Source: a virus
IMG/VR virus record: IMGVR_UViG_3300025057_000003
Coordinates: 1 to 64,000 of that record
DNA: 64,000 bases
Strand: one strand, 5' to 3'
In this document: positions 57,701 through 64,000 of the stretch, piece after piece
Layout of the letters: the number at the start of each line of letters is the position of its first letter
How positions within the stretch are numbered: the first letter of the stretch is position 1
The notes under the pieces: model-generated
Told to the model about the DNA's origin: nothing
The model's database searches: none
Seen by the model: only the letters and a program-made list of their open reading frames with translations
Position numbers and translations under genes: made by a program

Positions 57701-60700
57701 GCTTAGAACAGCTTAGTGATGATGAGTTTACTGAATTACAATCAAAAGACTTTTTAACATTAACTAAAGATCAGCAAGAATATTTAGCAAAAAGAGTTGC
57801 AACTCTAAAACAAGAGGAGTTAACAGATAGAGAGCTAACCGTATTAAGTTCTCCTGCGTCTAGTTTAATTAATGTTAGAGCTCAGGCATATAAGATAAAT
57901 GAAGGTCAACCTAAATCTAATGCAACAAGTGCAAGTACAATTGAGAATCAAAAGAAAGAGGTATCACTTGAAAAGCAATTAGAAGATCTTAAGTCTCAGT
58001 TAGACGCTAGAATGAATCAAGTTAAAGAAAATAACTCTGATCTTTTTGGTTTAGCTTTAATAAAAGCAATACAACAGGATAGCACTGTTAAGAGTCTTGA
58101 AAAGAAAATTCAAGAGGTTAGATTAAAACAAGGTGGCGCTAATAAAATATCAGATGATTTATCATTAGATGATGTAAGGCACATTGATGAGTTTGCTGCA
58201 TGGGCTGCTTCCAATTTACCTGAATTTATTACACTAGATAATATTGCAACTTTAACAGACAATATGAAGTCTGGTGGAGAAAGAGTGGGTGCTTTTGTTA
58301 TGTCTCTTGAAAAAATAGCAGGTAAAGAGAGAATAGGCGGTAAGTTATATGTTGGAGCAACATCTAAGTATGCATACCATGAAGCTTTCCATTCTGTATT
58401 TAGATTGCTATTAACAAAAGAACAACAAGAACAATACTATAAACTAGCTAAGAAAGAAGTTCTAGCTAAATTACGTGGAGAAGGTAAAAGCTTAAAAGAA
58501 GAAATAGAAGGTTTAAGAAATACAGACATTGCTAAATATAAAGATTACTCAAATGATAGAATGGAGAAAGAGTATTTGGAAGAATACATGGCAGATGAAT
58601 TTGAAGTCTTCAAACAAAGTCCAAGAAAAACAAAGACAGATTCTTGGATCAAGTCTCTTTTTAATAAAATACTTGAGTGGATTAGAAATGTTCTTGGGAA
58701 TTTCAACGGGCCTCAGCTTAGCCTCTTGTATAAAGATATTAGTTCAGGTAAATATAGACAGGCTGAAGTGGTGTCAAACCCATTTACGGATGATTTATTT
58801 AGTGGCGCTACTATTGACGCTAGTAAGCTTATTAGGTATAAAAAAGAAGTTTTAGAAAATGGAAAGGAGTTATATAAAAACCTTCCAAATAAACAGAGTG
58901 TTGGTATTATATCATCTATTGCAGCTAGAGTTGTTGATCTAGAAATGAAAAATGAAAGTGCAGACTTTGATATTAAGGATGCAGTAAAAAAGTCAATAGA
59001 GTTATACAAGGATTTATATAATCCAGATAATGCTCAGTATAGAAATTTATCTATACAGCAGCTTTTAGATGTAGGTAATATCTATGAAGCCTTTACTAAT
59101 TATGATAAAGATATATTAGAAAGTGTTGTAGATACTCTGGCAATTTATGATATCAAGCTAGAAGTAATTGAAGAATTAGATGAGGAGAATGAAGTAGAAT
59201 ATGGTTTAAGAACTACAGAACAATACGGTAAAGATGCTTCTCAAATAGGAGGAGCTAGATCACTATCTTCATTTTTAAGAAAGTATATTGCATCAACTAC
59301 ATTATCAGAAAAAGATGAATTTGGGAATGAGTATTTGAGCAATGGAGAACGTTTAATTGTTCCTGTAGATTTTAGTGTAGCATATTCTGGCTTCTTAAAA
59401 GCTGCAGCTGGTACAACAGATCCTATAAGAATTTTACAAAAGTTATATATATTTTCACAAAATAACCCACAAACAAGAGCAATTGTAGAAAGGTTATATG
59501 GAGATTTAAATTTAGTTTGGGAAGATCAACTTGAAGATGGTATTATACCAGCAGAAACTAGCAATAATTTATTGTTCCAATCAATGCTAAAAGGTTTTGA
59601 AAACTTTAAGATTGATTACTTATTCTTACATACAAATACAAAAGATGGTTCCGTAGTAGGTTATTCTGCTGCAAATAGAGATGATGCTCATACTCAAATT
59701 GAGAGATGGGAAACTGAGTATAAACATAGAAGAAGATTATACTTAGCAGATCCTAAATTAAAAGAAGAAGCTTCTGATGAACTTGCTAGACTATTGGAGT
59801 TTATCAATACTGATCAGCCTATAAATAAAATGACTAATGTTAAATTAGCAGAGGTATCAAAGAATATATCAGAGGCGCTAGCTAAAACAATGGGTATCAA
59901 ACTCCATCCTGATTATATTGCATATACTATTGCAAACAATATTACTAAACCAACTAAATATCAATCAGCATTATTAGAATCTCAAAAAGATGTTATTCTA
60001 ATAGATCCAGAGGCTATAATGTATATGAAGCAACAGTTTGATGGAGATGCAGATTTAATGTCACAGGCTGAAGACGAAGGTGTTTATAATAGATTGAGGA
60101 GATTAGGTTTAGGTAATGCAATGTTTGATGAAACAGTTGGAGCATCAGTCTTCAAAAATGCTAATGGAGATTTAGTTTATTCTCATCAATTGCCTACAAT
60201 GCACTTGAAAAAAATGGCAGAGCTAAATGATATTGTTAGCGATCCTACTAAAGTTGCAGAGCTTATTGAAAATGAACCTTACGTTGCAACTAATTATTTA
60301 TTAAATGATCCGGCATTCCGTCAAATGGCTAAGGAAGGCTTGCTTAAAATAACTAGAATATCTGGTAGTAAATCAAGTAAAGGTATTGAAGTAGATAGTG
60401 ATGGAGGTGTAATTGAAGGATATGATAGAAATGAAAAAGGAACTGTTTATGGAGATTATGATCCTAAACAATTCTTGGCTTCTTTGCTAAGCGCTTATAT
60501 ATCAGGTGTTAATCCAAAGTCTGGTAGATTGCAAGCTGGTGTAATTCCAGAGGGTCAAGATGATATGGTTGCATTAGCTCCGGTATTACTGAGAGTTATT
60601 GAAGCATCTAACACTGGTGACTTGTCTGCCTTACCTATAATAAAAGCAGTTGAAGAAAATGCAAAGGGTGAAGCTCAAATTACAGATCAAGCTTTAGACG

Positions 60701-63700
60701 CATATGTAAAAAATATAACTGCAGAGTTTGATAGAATACAAAGAGAGTTAAATCCATATACAAAAACTAAAAATTTAAAACCTGGATATAATGCAGATAA
60801 GAAAGGTCAAAAACCAGATCTAAATGGAAGAGCTTACAGATTTGCTAATAATAAACTTATATTAACTCCATCCAATTCAATAACTCCTGATGTAGAATCT
60901 GGAAAACTTTTAGATAGTAGCTCTACAATAACTAGAATTAGAGAAGGAAGTCAAAAACTATTTATAAAGACAGATGCTGCAGCAGTAGCAATGGGATTCT
61001 TTGCGGAAGGAGAAAGTACTAATTTAGAAATAGGAATAGGTGAGGAAACTAAAGTTGGAAAAGGTAAAAGAAGAGTATTTAAACAAGCTGCTAAAGACAA
61101 ATCTACATTCCATAGAGTTAAGTTAATTGGTAAGAAATCTGTAAATAACTTAACATTATTCAATGTTGAGGATATGTTAGGAGAGGCTATATCAGATAAA
61201 AAGACAAACACCCATACTAAAGAAGTAGAGATTGGAAATCAAACAAGATGGGTTGAGTCTGATGCAATGAAGGCATTTTTATTGGGTGAAAAGGAGTTCT
61301 TTGTTTATGAAGTAATTGAAAATGACTTAACTAATCTAACAGACGAAGAGCTTGACATACTAGAGAAAGAAGCTGTAGATCAAGAAGATTATGCTAAAGC
61401 TAAAGAAATAGCAGATCTAAGATCATATGGTGAAATAAATTATGCATCTGAATTAGAAAGAATTTTAAAAGAACATGCTAAAGAACAAGAAGGAAAATCT
61501 GAAGAAGATTATGAAACACTAACTTTAGAAGAAGCTCTTTCTAAAATTCCTAGCGATAAAGACATTAATCTAGATTCTTTAAAAGCTTTTATTACTGAAA
61601 GAATAGATCAAGAGTTTAAGCAATTTAATAAAGACATAAATAATGAATTCTATAGAGTAGAGGAAGATGGTAGTGTATACTTAGATTTACCTAGATTCAT
61701 ATCAACGGGTCTTAAGAGAAATGAGAACTCAACAGGTAGTGAAGCTGCATTTGAAAATGCAAATCAAAAGTTAAACCTTACAAATAATAGAACTCATAAT
61801 TTAAAGCAAATCTTTATTAATGACTGGATTAATACTACAGCAATAAATGATCTTTTGCTTGGTGATCAAGCAGTGTCCCTTAAAGATGGGGTTGATGCAG
61901 TTAAAAGAGCCAAAATGCAAAATGCTGCATACTATAGTGCAGCAAGCAGAATATCTTCTAAAAAACATAATGTATTGAATCCTCTGCAAAAGATATCAAT
62001 GTTTGCTGTGACAGATCCAATTGCGTCTTCAATACATACTAAAGAAAATATAGAGCAAGCAGATGCACAAAACTGGATGACTGTAAAAGCATTTAGATAT
62101 ATGTGGTTTGGCTTTGGAAAACTTACAGAAACTCAATCTAAATTGCTAGATAAAATAGAAGCTGGAGCTGAGATTTCAGTAGAGGAAATATTTGGAGCAG
62201 CCGGTGCCGTTAAAAAGCAAGAGATGTTAAACTCTAAAAAACTTGTTTATGGTGATGGTAAAGTGTTTGACAAATTCTCGGTAATACCTCTTAGTAAGGC
62301 AATGACATCTATGAAGGACAAAAACGGAAACTGGATTGCAAAACCAGGACGTGAGATACTTCATAATATGAGGGTAAAGATGGAGCAGTATGAACAAGAT
62401 CAGCTTGATCAAGGTATTGATACTGTTGCAATGGTGGCCCCTTTATCTGCTTTAAAAATGATGAAGGAGAATGTTTCATTAATTGATGATTTAGTAAATC
62501 CTAATGAAACTATTATTCAATCTCAAGGTAAAGGTACTGATGCTCAGTATATGGGTAGAAGCCTTTCATATGAGGCAGTTAAGTCAGGTAAACCCAATAG
62601 ACTTACTACGGATAATGTAATGGATCTTGATGCTAATTATATGGGTCTGCAAGTATTAAACCCTTCTAATAAAGAAGAGATTATAGATCCTACTCAGATT
62701 AAAACATTATTAACTGGTGAGCAAGATGACAAGGCCACAGTAAGAATTGATGGCGAGGTAGTTTCAATAGGAGCTTTAAGAAAAAGATACAATGAATTAG
62801 TTAGTGCAAGGCTAACTCAAAAGTATATAGATAAAAGAAATCTTATATTTGATATTGATCCTGAATATGCAATGGATCAGTTACATAAAAGTATTGAAGC
62901 AAAAAAGATAACACCTGATTTATATTCTTTCTTGAATTATGCTCAGACATCATTGCTAGCAAGTCAGTCATCATCACAATTATTAGAGTTCTTTTCATTT
63001 GATGAGGACGGCAATCCTACTTTTGATTTTGTCCAAGATTCACCAATGGTTGAAGCTAAGTTTAAGCAGTTATTCTTAAGCTATTTTAGTAAAGGAGTAA
63101 TGGCTGAAAAAATACCAGGTACCGGTGCGGCATTGCTTTCTGATTATGGTTTTTCTCAATATAGAAAGGTTTATAGTGTAGATGAAAATAACTATATAGA
63201 TAGACAAGAAATAATAAGAACAAATGATTTTGCTCAGAACTATTCTATGAGTGATGTGCAAATGGAAGGTAATGATGTTCTTGATTTATCCAATGATGAT
63301 AAGTTTGATGTATTAGCTCAAAGAGTTAATAAACTTAAGAAGGGTGAGTTTATTATAGTAAAAGATAGACTTAGACCTAATATGAAAGAATATAACATTA
63401 AAGGTGAATATACTGGAGTTAAATATTCCGAGGCTTTAATGCCTGCACATTCAAAAGAAGTTTATGAAAATTTAGATCTTTTAAAACCTGATGCAGCAAT
63501 TCCAGATTCAGTTGGTAAGATGTTTGGTATACGTATTCCATCCCAAGATAATCACTCTACTATAAATGTTAAGGTTGTAGATTTTTTACCTGTGTTTAAT
63601 GGATCAACGATAGTTGCATCAAGAGAACTTGTTGAGGTATCAGGAGCTGACTTTGATATTGATAAGTTATATCTTCAAATGAAAGAATACTATCTTAAGG

Positions 63701-64000
63701 ATGGTGAGTTCTTTGAGTATAAAAACAACTTTGAAGACTATGTAAGATATATTAATAAAAAAGTTAAGAAGAAAGGAAGTACTTATGCTGAAGCTGCAAT
63801 GAAAGCTAAGAAAAGAAAAGGTAAACTTTTATCTGACGCAAAGTTTGAAGCAGCTAAAAAAAGAGGTTTTGATGTTCAGGCAATTCATGCTTTAAGAATA
63901 TTAAACCTTCCTTTAACTAAACCAGAATACAATAAATATGTAGAAACAACAGGAAGAGCTCCTTTTGCGGCAGGGTATAATAATGAAATATTAGATGTTA
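51766..64000 (+). CDS. giant virion RNA polymerase fused to HExxH metallopeptidase (partial, runs off window)
   Basis: One open frame from 51766 to the window end without a stop, more than 4,078 residues. Residues about 225-285 are hydrophobic (TVALGLATPVTGGASGAAAV), a candidate membrane-active segment. Residues about 450-1150 are long helices. A zinc peptidase signature YHEAFHSVFR (H2205, E2206, H2209) is followed by EEYMADEF (E2272/E2273 as likely third ligand). Near the end come IRIPSQDNHSTINVKVVDFL and SGADFDIDKLY (D3962, D3964, D3966), the metal-binding loop of the two-barrel RNA polymerase of crAss-like virions (as in Cellulophaga phage phi14:2). It would enter the cell with DNA and start early transcription. 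The peptidase may trim this or other cargo. Confidence 0.93.
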   Translation, partial: MSNLDNTVFNNEIANTPVGVPPDQFTFETISDLEIPADLEAFDEAVDPQYQAMLNSASDEINKTIASPIANMNNLPGAAGGRYNPAAQQEIPSPDTMEGKIRLFQNINKRTPQISKTDNIFGDNTVNIKDPTYSGIAATQFDRYYAHPAFSRLGFRPYRNNEEFYNTHSSGWEDAQRMFGQLNKLMGTGYLSSYRSWFEDDVMDLKSAIEYEDAVRIGSSSRGGFGAGLNNFVLNSGYTLGIIGSIAVEELAMWGATVALGLATPVTGGASGAAAVATGTAAAARTAYNAGRLAKAFRSIGQSFKIGKAFQATRTMVNSFKNIDKVRDLHSAVRGTGNVLGKILAPETVRAFKQLNSAKKAGENITNMAKVSKTIGGFYRDLRSMNFALSEGRMEGGSVYKEQWEKEFIIALDKNREAGLGDNLSYEQLQGVNERAKAAALTTTLFNAPVIYLSNQLLLGNAFGGYKRSINQIAREGIEGAASRVIRGKAATKVIKDTVKKQAGKEAGKQGKRQVQKQLYESVEDGFMNWRSTLKKVKSAGLRGGATMAGAAALRFTANNLSEGIQEVYQEAVAEGIKDYYTNLAFDPLAGGSDMFNASLSHGIKSQMSAQGLHTFASGFFMSTLVGGPQKLIFQTMPELYQATFNKEQYQNYKAQKEAEVTRIVDSMNEYGDALAQDPTNLFGLEKMQYATQKQAAEAMEEAQANDDLMGFIDMKDHAKFHNMFTLFETGKTDFFKEQLEDYLSLTDQELAEAFPDRKADAKSGKLRNSIQNQITKLDKMEQWFAQNKDKIQVTAKPENFEKGSREHQDEQIKFLAQRHAKYLYLFTKDGFERAAERTDAIYEKLATDPIIKDLAANDLTVFLTKDALLTEIGQLKGEVEILGDPGSKQAKKQKEKKLAHLEKIADVLYNEEYLNKDGSFDKRRIGKLMPLIGAYLDDVAKTRNGFVDNEMLLDTVKSIIDHNHLSVRQAMYDRALRVMTDPAYLDDLLTAGKLYFKFAYENRKALFREAIEKFINKQEINQLLNALADLGVYPDMDSTILFSQTGDPKDLGSFYNAEGIVNKVDDPELYEKIENAIDIYRQTATDALKKAAEKAKKEAEEEAKARTAEKASSSVDQILAEEGVDAPESKIIGKTKEESPVLDQTLQRLFSEMKALGLKKGFTINPSWEKFLESDLAKEHITAYNGLKKLWYQTLTALPEEERMNRFNKDIGFIDWLKLQGTNDLVQKVLAESAIGVGAIRIQAFIPEVEAEIRSDEKREVDSKTSDSINIQTRLIFDHSTGEQTTIFILTDKNNNIIDEEIYTSVGIDPIRANAGFRTRKEANDAIKLMANLVPVTASFTFDGQTLTYADVVEDINTKKKYVIISDANTVDRYGNLLLMKIEDIGKLNPKQAIAKAVKSKELNLSEGDFQKRFATEQLNAGIASLPANVTKLNVREATRLIPHRTNFDTNFPENEELARRRYDFIIKNLTPEQLKQLKVKVRVRPDGGKDIGYVKFEDKAANPFIKKTRAPYDIEIIVPDEILSPILEKLPKEIKKPEGNALGYIPNGNVVLLDRTNGTVINPLSITADQVKDLFDITGSSKEQAAEDIKQNFAIQFTIMNSIAEKLGDSAEMEMSLEDIGGVNFFSTPGAMLFDGIDKPVNDLNIRTVDGLTIILENTKLKNGKVATRLIHNGERGEGPTLQRKIKNEMDAQNPNLYEGATGTSRYTMVVKSASGVYSYFPVKTPPLSDESLQTIADTLIKRSVETAKENFTLEGKGKTQKTKLKNLQYNSTFNADLNSNESQDIPKFYIAGKPGYTFELAVTANGSVSIKVYDRKLQQSQYVGLSAEDVATYAESENKADFIKALITNYNDYLSNLDPEKVDTKKKAFFTNLKKNGALKENALKESFEELAPAEEISDAVTTQVGPSVRKKSALVANISGVDSQNIKSTPIISRTTSGVFTPSERFTDAQGKPIPKGPAMTTSTESLNIAGEIGSLEQLSDDEFTELQSKDFLTLTKDQQEYLAKRVATLKQEELTDRELTVLSSPASSLINVRAQAYKINEGQPKSNATSASTIENQKKEVSLEKQLEDLKSQLDARMNQVKENNSDLFGLALIKAIQQDSTVKSLEKKIQEVRLKQGGANKISDDLSLDDVRHIDEFAAWAASNLPEFITLDNIATLTDNMKSGGERVGAFVMSLEKIAGKERIGGKLYVGATSKYAYHEAFHSVFRLLLTKEQQEQYYKLAKKEVLAKLRGEGKSLKEEIEGLRNTDIAKYKDYSNDRMEKEYLEEYMADEFEVFKQSPRKTKTDSWIKSLFNKILEWIRNVLGNFNGPQLSLLYKDISSGKYRQAEVVSNPFTDDLFSGATIDASKLIRYKKEVLENGKELYKNLPNKQSVGIISSIAARVVDLEMKNESADFDIKDAVKKSIELYKDLYNPDNAQYRNLSIQQLLDVGNIYEAFTNYDKDILESVVDTLAIYDIKLEVIEELDEENEVEYGLRTTEQYGKDASQIGGARSLSSFLRKYIASTTLSEKDEFGNEYLSNGERLIVPVDFSVAYSGFLKAAAGTTDPIRILQKLYIFSQNNPQTRAIVERLYGDLNLVWEDQLEDGIIPAETSNNLLFQSMLKGFENFKIDYLFLHTNTKDGSVVGYSAANRDDAHTQIERWETEYKHRRRLYLADPKLKEEASDELARLLEFINTDQPINKMTNVKLAEVSKNISEALAKTMGIKLHPDYIAYTIANNITKPTKYQSALLESQKDVILIDPEAIMYMKQQFDGDADLMSQAEDEGVYNRLRRLGLGNAMFDETVGASVFKNANGDLVYSHQLPTMHLKKMAELNDIVSDPTKVAELIENEPYVATNYLLNDPAFRQMAKEGLLKITRISGSKSSKGIEVDSDGGVIEGYDRNEKGTVYGDYDPKQFLASLLSAYISGVNPKSGRLQAGVIPEGQDDMVALAPVLLRVIEASNTGDLSALPIIKAVEENAKGEAQITDQALDAYVKNITAEFDRIQRELNPYTKTKNLKPGYNADKKGQKPDLNGRAYRFANNKLILTPSNSITPDVESGKLLDSSSTITRIREGSQKLFIKTDAAAVAMGFFAEGESTNLEIGIGEETKVGKGKRRVFKQAAKDKSTFHRVKLIGKKSVNNLTLFNVEDMLGEAISDKKTNTHTKEVEIGNQTRWVESDAMKAFLLGEKEFFVYEVIENDLTNLTDEELDILEKEAVDQEDYAKAKEIADLRSYGEINYASELERILKEHAKEQEGKSEEDYETLTLEEALSKIPSDKDINLDSLKAFITERIDQEFKQFNKDINNEFYRVEEDGSVYLDLPRFISTGLKRNENSTGSEAAFENANQKLNLTNNRTHNLKQIFINDWINTTAINDLLLGDQAVSLKDGVDAVKRAKMQNAAYYSAASRISSKKHNVLNPLQKISMFAVTDPIASSIHTKENIEQADAQNWMTVKAFRYMWFGFGKLTETQSKLLDKIEAGAEISVEEIFGAAGAVKKQEMLNSKKLVYGDGKVFDKFSVIPLSKAMTSMKDKNGNWIAKPGREILHNMRVKMEQYEQDQLDQGIDTVAMVAPLSALKMMKENVSLIDDLVNPNETIIQSQGKGTDAQYMGRSLSYEAVKSGKPNRLTTDNVMDLDANYMGLQVLNPSNKEEIIDPTQIKTLLTGEQDDKATVRIDGEVVSIGALRKRYNELVSARLTQKYIDKRNLIFDIDPEYAMDQLHKSIEAKKITPDLYSFLNYAQTSLLASQSSSQLLEFFSFDEDGNPTFDFVQDSPMVEAKFKQLFLSYFSKGVMAEKIPGTGAALLSDYGFSQYRKVYSVDENNYIDRQEIIRTNDFAQNYSMSDVQMEGNDVLDLSNDDKFDVLAQRVNKLKKGEFIIVKDRLRPNMKEYNIKGEYTGVKYSEALMPAHSKEVYENLDLLKPDAAIPDSVGKMFGIRIPSQDNHSTINVKVVDFLPVFNGSTIVASRELVEVSGADFDIDKLYLQMKEYYLKDGEFFEYKNNFEDYVRYINKKVKKKGSTYAEAAMKAKKRKGKLLSDAKFEAAKKRGFDVQAIHALRILNLPLTKPEYNKYVETTGRAPFAAGYNNEILDV

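Noticed and set aside
1-64000. CRISPR array, integrase, transposon or insertion sequence
   Set aside because: No regularly spaced repeats, transposase or recombinase motifs were seen in the window.
1-64000. Stop-codon reassignment, as known in some crAss-like phages
   Set aside because: Genes end in TAA, TAG and TGA, and long frames close normally; no sign of in-frame TAG or TGA readthrough.

Overview
The window is the structural (late) arm, plus part of a divergent accessory arm, of a large tailed bacteriophage of the crAss-like group (order Crassvirales). The signature gene order is visible: terminase large subunit, portal, scaffold-like protein, major capsid protein, ring/adaptor proteins, a giant tail muzzle, several very long ejected cargo proteins, and the start of a giant virion RNA polymerase with its DFDID catalytic loop. 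The DNA is AT-rich. Starts have no Shine-Dalgarno sequence but an A-rich leader, often AAAACCAA a few bases before the ATG. One gene (3039-3929) encodes a secreted protein of the Type IX secretion (T9SS) style. These points suggest a host in Bacteroidota, most likely an aquatic Flavobacteriia-like bacterium. All family names come from reading the translations; no database search was possible.

Layout. 1-2559 (minus strand): a partial TerC-family membrane protein, a tRNA-like element behind a terminator, two long hairpin-rich stretches without convincing genes, and three small hypothetical genes. 2560-2746: divergent promoter region. 2747-4501 (plus): a small acidic protein, the T9SS-style secreted protein and a membrane-anchored protein. 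4552-9045: a small coiled-coil protein, a lysis amidase with a peptidoglycan-binding domain, an HU/IHF-like protein, Cys-rich and other small proteins, a PD-(D/E)XK nuclease and a GroES-like protein overlapped by a 58-residue ORF. 9038-17310: packaging and head (TerL, portal, scaffold, capsid). 17417-26387: connector, Dps/ferritin-like and surface or appendage proteins. 26494-30764: metallophosphoesterase, three tiny basic proteins sharing one motif, and two tail-adaptor candidates. 30766-37182: 2138-residue muzzle carrying a PA14-like insertion. 37182-64000: five huge proteins judged to be DNA-ejection cargo, including two related peptidoglycan-degrading proteins and an open frame of more than 4,078 residues that joins an HExxH metallopeptidase to the RNA polymerase and runs off the window.

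How it works together (inference): TerL and portal package DNA into the capsid. The ring proteins and muzzle form a short tail. The cargo proteins, with peptidase and transglycosylase domains, would be ejected to open the cell wall and deliver the virion RNA polymerase, which transcribes early genes. Late cassettes are separated by clear intrinsic terminators and preceded by a recurrent motif resembling TTGTATATTATWATTGTA.

The least ordinary items are the T9SS-style secreted protein, the phage TerC, recurrent double-glycine motifs across the cargo proteins, the paired wall hydrolases sharing a duplicated module, and the tRNA-like elements that seem to lack an arm.
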